Positions 5,699 to 9,454 of a DNA stretch of 9,454 bases are shown here, piece after piece. Numbering within the stretch: position 1 is the first letter of the stretch; every line of letters starts with the position of its first letter. The stretch comes from an uncultured Oscillospiraceae bacterium (lineage in GTDB: Bacteria > Bacillota > Clostridia > Oscillospirales > Oscillospiraceae), in assembly GCA_900763705.1 (NCBI GenBank), contig CAAFLG010000013.1, positions 1 to 9,454 on the forward strand, read 5' to 3'. The translations under genes were made by a program, and so were the position numbers. The notes under the pieces are model-generated. The model was given only the letters and a program-made list of their open reading frames with translations. It made no database searches and was not told where the DNA came from.

Positions 5699-6232
5699 AT
5701 GAAGATCAAAACAAGAGAGCTGACGCTCTGCGCGGTGCTCGCGGCGCTCGCGCTTGCGCTGTCCTACATGGAATCGTTTTTTCCGCTCGCGCTCATTGTG
5801 CCGCTGCCGGGCGTCAAGCTCGGCCTTGCCAATATCGTTACGCTCTACGCGCTCTATGCCCTCGGCTTTCCGAGCGCGCTTGCCATATTGCTCGTGCGCT
5901 GCACGCTCGGTGCGCTGTTCGCGGGCAACGCCTCGGCACTTTTGTTCTCGCTGCTCGGCGGGCTGGCGGCGCTTCTGGTGATGGCGCTTTTGCGCGGGGC
6001 GAAAGGGCTCAGCATTTTCGGCGTTTCCATCGCCGGTGCGGCGGCGCACAACATAGGTCAGGTCTGCGCCGCGATGCTGACGCTCGGCTCAAGCGCGCCG
6101 CTTTACTATCTGCCGTTTCTGCTGCTAGTGTCGCTCTTCACGGGCGCACTCAGCGGCCTCATTACAGCGTGTCTGTTCCGCGCAATGGCGCACACACCCT
6201 ACGGGACGAAGGGAGAGAACCACCATGGATAA
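5699..6232 (+). CDS. Gx transporter family protein (heptaprenyl diphosphate synthase component I-like)
   Basis: A 177-residue, strongly hydrophobic protein with about five or six membrane segments (roughly 8-35, 41-57, 58-74, 79-98, 105-128 and 135-161). It carries the family motif P-G-V-K-L-G-L-A-N-I (37-46) and G-A-A-A-H-N-I-G-Q (113-121). These match the family long annotated as heptaprenyl diphosphate synthase component I (PF07456), now usually called Gx transporter, whose fold resembles ECF-type substrate-binding components. The transported molecule is unknown; the older enzyme name came from gene neighbourhood and should be treated with caution. The start lies 4 bases after the previous stop, with GGGGTGA overlapping that stop as a weak ribosome binding site. 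The end overlaps the ATPase gene by 8 bases. Its position after apbE and the NusG-II gene suggests a shared redox, flavin or quinone role. Confidence 0.88.
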   Translation: MKIKTRELTLCAVLAALALALSYMESFFPLALIVPLPGVKLGLANIVTLYALYALGFPSALAILLVRCTLGALFAGNASALLFSLLGGLAALLVMALLRGAKGLSIFGVSIAGAAAHNIGQVCAAMLTLGSSAPLYYLPFLLLVSLFTGALSGLITACLFRAMAHTPYGTKGENHHG

Positions 6233-7373
6233 AAAGGACGAGATCATCCTCCAGCAGCTCGACGTCATCCGCACGATGACGCAGAACAGCCTCAATCGCA
6301 TGGGAAGCGACTTCTGGGGCGCGCCGCTGACGCCGGACGCGCCGAGTTCTGCCGCGCCCGAAAAGACTGCGCCAAAGCGAACGGACGGTGCAAAGCCCGA
6401 GAAGTCCGCCGCCTCCACCGGCGCGGACGAGAAAAAGGAAGAGGAAGCGCCGCTGCCCCCGCCGGAGAAGATCGAAGATCTCAAGGCGGAGCTGGATGGC
6501 TACGTCGGCCTCGGCGAGGTCAAGCGCGAGGTGAATAACCTCATCAACATGGCGACCGTCTTCAAGCGGCGCGAGGAGATGGGTCTTCCCAATGCAGACT
6601 TTTCGCTCCACATGGTCTTTACCGGCAATCCCGGCACGGGCAAGACGATGATCGCGCGCCTGATGGCGCGCATCTACCGCTCACTCGGCATACTCTCGAA
6701 AGGACAGCTTGTCGAGGTCGACCGCAGCGGCCTTGTCGCGGGCTACGTCGGCCAGACCGCCATCAAGACGAGCAAGGTCATCGAAAAGGCGCTCGGCGGC
6801 GTGCTGTTCATCGACGAGGCCTACGCCCTCAACGGCAAGGGCGACAACGACTTCGGCCAGGAAGCCATCGATACGCTCCTTAAGGCGATGGAGGACCACC
6901 GCGACGACCTTGTGGTGATCGCTGCGGGCTATGACGGGCTGATGGAGAAGTTCATCCACTCGAACCCCGGCCTTGAGTCCCGCTTCAATCGCTATCTGCA
7001 TTTCGACGACTATTCACTCGATGAGATGCTCGAAATTTTCAAGATGCGCTGCCGCAAGTCGCTCTACACCCTCTCGCCCGACGCTGAAGAGGATGTGAAG
7101 GACTTCATCCGCGACGAAAATGCCGACGGCGTGACCTTCGGCAACGCGCGCGGCGTGCGCAACCTCTTTGAGCAGATTTTGACCGCGCAGGCCAACCGCC
7201 TTGCGAAGATGGAGCACTTCGCGAAGGAAGACCTCATGACCCTCACACGCGACGACGTGCTCCATGCCCGCGGCATGGAGGAGGACATGACCATCGCCGA
7301 GCTGGAAGCAAAAACGGCGGAGAGCAAAGAAAAATCCCCCGATACAGAAGCATCAGAGGGCGAAAAGAAGTAA
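6225..7373 (+). CDS. AAA+ ATPase of the CbbX/SpoVK type
   Basis: A 382-residue cytosolic AAA+ protein. After a short N-terminal helix, residues about 30-78 form an Ala/Pro/Lys/Glu-rich, probably disordered linker. The AAA core (about 85-350) shows Walker A G134-N-P-G-T-G-K140-T141, pore loop G173-Y-V-G-Q, Walker B V-L-F-I-D197-E198-A-Y, sensor 1 region V-V-I-A-A-G-Y (230-236), arginine-finger region E-S-R253-F-N-R256 and sensor 2 region F-G-N-A-R309-G-V-R312-N. This is the CbbX/SpoVK subfamily: hexameric remodelling ATPases including the Rubisco activase CbbX and sporulation protein SpoVK. No Rubisco gene is present, so the client is unknown. The acidic C-terminal tail (about 345-382) may recruit it. 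AAGGGAGAG precedes the ATG at 6225, which overlaps the previous gene by 8 bases, so coupling is likely. Calling it spoVK would overreach. Confidence 0.93.
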   Translation: MDKKDEIILQQLDVIRTMTQNSLNRMGSDFWGAPLTPDAPSSAAPEKTAPKRTDGAKPEKSAASTGADEKKEEEAPLPPPEKIEDLKAELDGYVGLGEVKREVNNLINMATVFKRREEMGLPNADFSLHMVFTGNPGTGKTMIARLMARIYRSLGILSKGQLVEVDRSGLVAGYVGQTAIKTSKVIEKALGGVLFIDEAYALNGKGDNDFGQEAIDTLLKAMEDHRDDLVVIAAGYDGLMEKFIHSNPGLESRFNRYLHFDDYSLDEMLEIFKMRCRKSLYTLSPDAEEDVKDFIRDENADGVTFGNARGVRNLFEQILTAQANRLAKMEHFAKEDLMTLTRDDVLHARGMEEDMTIAELEAKTAESKEKSPDTEASEGEKK

Positions 7374-7386
7374 AAGCCTCGCAGAG

Positions 7387-7418
7387 TTTCGTGCCGCGCA
7401 CGGCACGAAAGAATTTTT
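7387..7418 (+). terminator. Probable terminator of the apbE-ATPase operon
   Basis: A perfect 10-bp inverted repeat (7387-7396 TTTCGTGCCG with 7401-7410 CGGCACGAAA) and a 4-base loop begins 13 bases after the operon's last stop codon. It is followed by GAA and then TTTTT (7414-7418). The T-run is displaced by three bases, so termination may be partial; the stronger terminator at 7524-7570 would catch read-through. Confidence 0.65.
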
Positions 7419-7422
7419 AATC

Positions 7423-7455
7423 ATAAATCGCCGCGACATGTGCGTGGCGATTTAT
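7423..7455. repeat. Palindrome ATAAATCGCC/GGCGATTTAT in the convergent intergenic region
   Basis: Arms 7423-7432 and 7446-7455 pair perfectly. One G-T and two further G-C pairs extend the stem to 13 bp around a 7-base loop (7436-7442). T-rich sequence follows on the plus strand (TTTATTCTTCT), so it could act as a second weak terminator, but it also looks like an interspersed palindromic element. Confidence 0.6.
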
Positions 7456-7460
7456 TCTTC

Positions 7461-7510
7461 TCGCTTCGCGCGTGTCGCAGCCGCCCAGCAGGCGGCAAGG
7501 CACGAAGCGA
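7461..7510. repeat. Two-tier GC-rich palindrome in the convergent intergenic region
   Basis: The outer arms TCGCTTCG (7461-7468) and CGAAGCGA (7503-7510) enclose an inner perfect stem GCCGCC (7480-7485) with GGCGGC (7491-7496) and a CAGCA loop. Eleven and six unpaired bases form an asymmetric internal loop. No T-run follows, so it is not a standard terminator. Confidence 0.55.
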
Positions 7511-7523
7511 AGTGTGATCCTTC

Positions 7524-7570
7524 TAATTAAAAAGGGCAGAGATGCATCGCATCTCTGCCCTTTTTAATTA
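7524..7570. terminator. Strong bidirectional terminator between the ATPase gene and gap
   Basis: A perfect 22-bp stem (7524-7545 with 7549-7570) with a 3-base loop. The G+C-rich core GGGCAGAGATGC (7534-7545) is flanked by A5 (7529-7533) and T5 (7561-7565), so it works in both directions. Its outer end includes the TAA stop codon of gap (7570-7568). Confidence 0.93.
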
Positions 7571-8584
7571 TTTGTCAATGCTTGCCATGTGCTCGAGCAG
7601 GCGGACGACCATGCTGGAATAACCCCACTCATTGTCGTACCAGGAGATCAGCTTGACGAAGTTATCGTCGAGCATGATGCCGGCAGTCTCGTCGAAGATG
7701 CTCGGGTGCGGGTTGGCGACGAGGTCCTGAGAGACGATCTGGTCGCGCGTGTAGGCGAGGATGCCCTTGAGGGAACCTTCGCTCGCGCGATGGATTGCCT
7801 CGCAGATCTCCTGATAGGTGGCGGGCTTCTTGAGCTGCGCGGTCAGGTCGACGACGGAAACGTCAGCCGTGGGAACGCGGAAGCTCATGCCGGTCATCTT
7901 GCCCTTGAGCTCGGGAATGACCTTGCCGACGGCCTTGGCAGCACCCGTGGAGGAGGGGATGATGTTGTTGAAGACCGAGCGGCCCGTGCGCCAGTCGCTG
8001 CCGCCGCGCCCGTCGACCGTCTTCTGCTTGGAGGTGGAGGCGTGGATGGTGGACATGAGCGCACGCTCGATGCCGAACTCATCGTTGATGACCTTGGCAA
8101 GGGGGGCTAAGCAGTTGGTGGTGCAGGAGGCGTTGGAAACGACCTTCATATCGGGGCGCAGCAGCTCGTGGTTGACGCCCATGACGAACGTGGGGGTCTC
8201 TTCATCCTTGGCGGGCGCGGTCAGGATGACCTTCTTTGCGCCGCCAGCAAAGTGCGCGGAGGCCTTCTCGGTGGTGTTGTAAACGCCGGTGGATTCGATG
8301 ACATACTCAACGCCGTAGTCCGCCCACTTGATCTGGGAAGCGTCGGACTCGCTGAAGATATGGATCTTGTGACCGTTCAGGATCAGGTTCTCGCCGTCGT
8401 GCTCGACCGTGCCGTTGAACTGGCGGAACACGGAGTCGTACTTGACGAGATAGACCATGTAGTCAAGGTCTGCCTTGCGCAGGTTGATGCCGCAGATATC
8501 AAACTTCTCAGGATGCTCGGACATGATGCGCAGCACAACACGACCGATACGACCAAAGCCGTTGATGCCCACTTTGATAGCCAT
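7568..8584 (-). CDS. gap: Glyceraldehyde-3-phosphate dehydrogenase, type I
   Basis: A 338-residue glycolytic enzyme oxidising glyceraldehyde 3-phosphate to 1,3-bisphosphoglycerate with NAD(P)+. The Rossmann motif G-I-N-G-F-G-R-I-G-R spans 6-15. The catalytic site S-N-A-S-C154-T-T-N-C is intact, with H181 as partner base and the C-terminal W-Y-D-N-E-W-G-Y-S. The central loop T-S-K-Q-K-T-V-D-G followed by W-R-x-G-R resembles the enterobacterial/eukaryotic form (QKTVDG) rather than the DQ-x-x-x-D form of many Firmicutes. At the end of the second strand, where NAD-specific enzymes have Asp after I-N, this protein has I33-N34-L35-R36-K37, which may loosen or switch cofactor preference. The start at 8584 has GGAGGG 8 bases upstream; the longer frame to 8722 would translate the leader and promoter. 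It appears monocistronic, with its own extended -10 promoter and terminator. Confidence 0.97.
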   Translation of the reverse strand: MAIKVGINGFGRIGRVVLRIMSEHPEKFDICGINLRKADLDYMVYLVKYDSVFRQFNGTVEHDGENLILNGHKIHIFSESDASQIKWADYGVEYVIESTGVYNTTEKASAHFAGGAKKVILTAPAKDEETPTFVMGVNHELLRPDMKVVSNASCTTNCLAPLAKVINDEFGIERALMSTIHASTSKQKTVDGRGGSDWRTGRSVFNNIIPSSTGAAKAVGKVIPELKGKMTGMSFRVPTADVSVVDLTAQLKKPATYQEICEAIHRASEGSLKGILAYTRDQIVSQDLVANPHPSIFDETAGIMLDDNFVKLISWYDNEWGYSSMVVRLLEHMASIDK

Positions 8585-8622
8585 AATGATAACCCTCCAC
8601 GAATGTGTGTTCGTAATTCTTA

Positions 8623-8640
8623 AGGGGCAACACAGCCCCT
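8623..8640 (-). promoter_or_regulatory. Hairpin in the gap mRNA leader
   Basis: AGGGGC (8623-8628) and GCCCCT (8635-8640) form a 6-bp stem with a 6-base loop near the 5' end of the predicted gap transcript (start near 8648). No T-run follows and the ribosome binding site is not masked. A 5'-stabilising hairpin, common on abundant glycolytic mRNAs, is one possible role. Confidence 0.4.
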
Positions 8641-8654
8641 CGCTTTTCAAATTT

Positions 8655-8682
8655 ATTATAGCATGAAGGATTTTTTTGTCTT
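8655..8682 (-). promoter_or_regulatory. Extended -10 promoter of gap
   Basis: On the minus strand TATAAT (8660-8655) is preceded by TGC, an extended -10. A 16-bp spacer leads to AAGACA (8682-8677), a 4 of 6 match to TTGACA. Transcription would begin near 8648, giving a leader of about 64 bases before the ATG at 8584. Confidence 0.7.
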
Positions 8683-8893
8683 CCCCTTTCCGGGAAAAAG
8701 GTGACTGAACTTTCTTGTGCAAATATGTTTAAACTATCCAAAATAGGCAAAAAGTATTTGTCTAATTTGCCCAGATATTCCATACATTTGAAACATTTGA
8801 AGCATATTATTTTGCAGAAATAGACGATGCCGGTGGCGAAAATGACGGCCATCCTGCAAAAGAAACGGGGGAAAGCGGCGCGCGGATGCGGGC
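8683..8893. other. AT-rich intergenic stretch between the gap promoter and the pta terminator
   Basis: Together with the flanking promoter and terminator this makes a 353-base gap without a gene (8585-8937). The part from about 8700 to 8825 is clearly more AT-rich than the rest of the window. A reading frame runs through it on the minus strand from 8852, but it has no ribosome binding site, has Lys/Phe/Cys-rich composition unlike the neighbours, and overlaps the gap start out of frame. I see a tandem repeat at 8784-8801 and no other element I can support. Confidence 0.4.
8784..8801. repeat. Perfect tandem 9-bp repeat ACATTTGAA x2
   Basis: ACATTTGAA occurs at 8784-8792 and immediately again at 8793-8801, about 100-120 bp upstream of the gap -35 element in an AT-rich stretch. 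Tandem sites at one-turn spacing can bind regulators side by side, but two copies may also arise by chance. Confidence 0.45.
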
Positions 8894-8930
8894 AAAAAAG
8901 AAGGACAGCCGGAGCTGTCCTTACTTTTTT
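8894..8930 (-). terminator. Intrinsic terminator of pta
   Basis: A perfect 9-bp stem pairs AAGGACAGC (8901-8909) with GCTGTCCTT (8914-8922), with a 4-base loop. On the minus strand it is followed by C and TTTTTT (8899-8894), seven bases after the pta stop codon. T6 also follows on the plus strand (8925-8930), so it could work in both directions. It separates pta from gap. Confidence 0.9.
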
Positions 8931-8937
8931 AGTGATC

Positions 8938-9454
8938 TTACGCGAGCGCGGCGGTGATGATCGCCATGGAGTAGACCTCCTGGGCGTTGCAGCCGCGGGA
9001 GAGGTCGTTGATCGGCGCGTTCAGGCCCAGCAGGATGGGGCCGTAGGCGGCGAAGTTACCCAGACGCTGGGCGATCTTGTAGCCGATGTTACCGGCGTTG
9101 ATGTCGGGGAAGATGAAGGTGTTGGCGTGGCCGCCGACAGCATCGGTGATGTGCTTGGTCTTGGCGACAGCCGGGGAGACGGCCGCGTCAAACTGGAACT
9201 CGCCGCCGATCGGAGTGTCGGGCATCAGGGCCTTGGCCTTCTCGCAGGCATTGCGCATCTTGTCAACGTCCTCGCCCTTGCCGGAGCCGAGGGTGGAGTA
9301 GCTCAGGAAGGCAACCTTCGGGTCAACGCCGAAGATCTTGGCGCAGGAAACGGTCTCCTTGCAGATCTCGACGAGCTCGTCCTCGTTGGGCTTGATGTTG
9401 ATGGCGCAGTCGGCCATGGCGAGCACTTCGTTCTCGCCGGAAGCGGCGGGACGG
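8938..9454 (-). CDS. pta: Phosphate acetyltransferase, C-terminal part (cut by the window edge)
   Basis: The last 171 residues of phosphate acetyltransferase, which interconverts acetyl-CoA and acetyl phosphate in the Pta-Ack route for acetate formation and ATP production. The frame is open to the window edge, so the 5' part is missing. Recognisable PTA segments, in order, are A-D-C-A-I-N, L-S-Y-S-T-L-G-S-G-K-G, F-Q-F-D-A-A-V, F-I-F-P-D-I-N-A-G-N, and P-I-N-D-L-S-R-G near the C-terminus, closely matching the end of the catalytic domain of bacterial Pta. Whether the whole protein is the short (about 330 residue) or the long form with N-terminal regulatory domains cannot be seen. A GTG at 9426 in this frame is internal, not the start. 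gap lies downstream on the same strand but beyond a terminator. Confidence 0.95.
   Translation of the reverse strand, partial: RPAASGENEVLAMADCAINIKPNEDELVEICKETVSCAKIFGVDPKVAFLSYSTLGSGKGEDVDKMRNACEKAKALMPDTPIGGEFQFDAAVSPAVAKTKHITDAVGGHANTFIFPDINAGNIGYKIAQRLGNFAAYGPILLGLNAPINDLSRGCNAQEVYSMAIITAALA

Noticed and set aside
5699..6232. Gene named as heptaprenyl diphosphate synthase component I enzyme
   Set aside because: The product is a small polytopic membrane protein without prenyl-synthase DDxxD motifs; the enzyme name is historical, so I call it a Gx transporter family protein.
8508..8852. A 114-residue minus-strand open frame upstream of gap beginning MAVIFATGIVYF
   Set aside because: It overlaps the gap promoter, leader and start in another frame, lacks a ribosome binding site, and its Phe/Cys/Lys-rich start simply reflects the AT-rich intergenic DNA.

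Overview
The window reads as chromosomal DNA of a high-G+C Clostridia-type Firmicute, probably an Oscillospiraceae-like gut anaerobe. The reasons are Gram-positive ribosome binding sites (AGGAGG/GGAGG), several short lipoprotein signal peptides ending in LTAC, LAGC or LAAC, a SpoVK/CbbX-like AAA+ ATPase, an ApbE/NusG-II/Gx-transporter membrane operon, and gap next to pta. The lineage is inferred from gene content and style; no rRNA is present.

Left edge (1-261): the first codons of a leftward gene, starting MEKTTNYQLPKW, lie behind a leader with two overlapping, mutually exclusive hairpins. A rightward extended -10 promoter follows. It drives a two-gene unit (262-1938): a lipid-anchored NodB-type polysaccharide deacetylase and cytidine deaminase (cdd). 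The unit ends at a strong bidirectional terminator.

Middle left (1980-4102, leftward): a DUF4097 lipoprotein whose C-terminal half is a ladder of about 19-residue [ES]TVSG repeats, and a 194-residue protein of unknown function. Each has its own promoter region, and a terminator separates them.

Middle right (4205-7418, rightward): a near-consensus promoter drives four overlapping or nearly abutting genes. They are ApbE flavin transferase (lipoprotein), a single-pass membrane protein with a NusG-II domain, a Gx-transporter (PF07456-type) polytopic membrane protein, and a SpoVK/CbbX-like AAA+ ATPase. The first three suggest extracytoplasmic flavin or redox chemistry resembling parts of flavin-based extracellular electron transfer loci. 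The fourth is a cytosolic remodelling ATPase translationally coupled to them.

Right part (7374-9454): a convergent intergenic region holds four consecutive palindromes, the last a bidirectional terminator with a 22-bp stem. Beyond it are leftward gap, with an L-R substitution at the NAD-selectivity position, and the C-terminal part of leftward pta. The 353 bases between gap and pta hold the gap promoter and leader, an AT-rich stretch with a tandem 9-bp repeat, and the pta terminator. gap and pta (substrate-level phosphorylation and acetate formation) are neighbours but appear to be separate transcripts.

No rRNA, tRNA, CRISPR array, transposase or clear horizontal-transfer boundary was seen. 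I find no clear case for a wholly new system. The best leads are the flavin/AAA+ operon, the unknown 194-residue protein, the GAPDH cofactor-site change and the two palindrome clusters.
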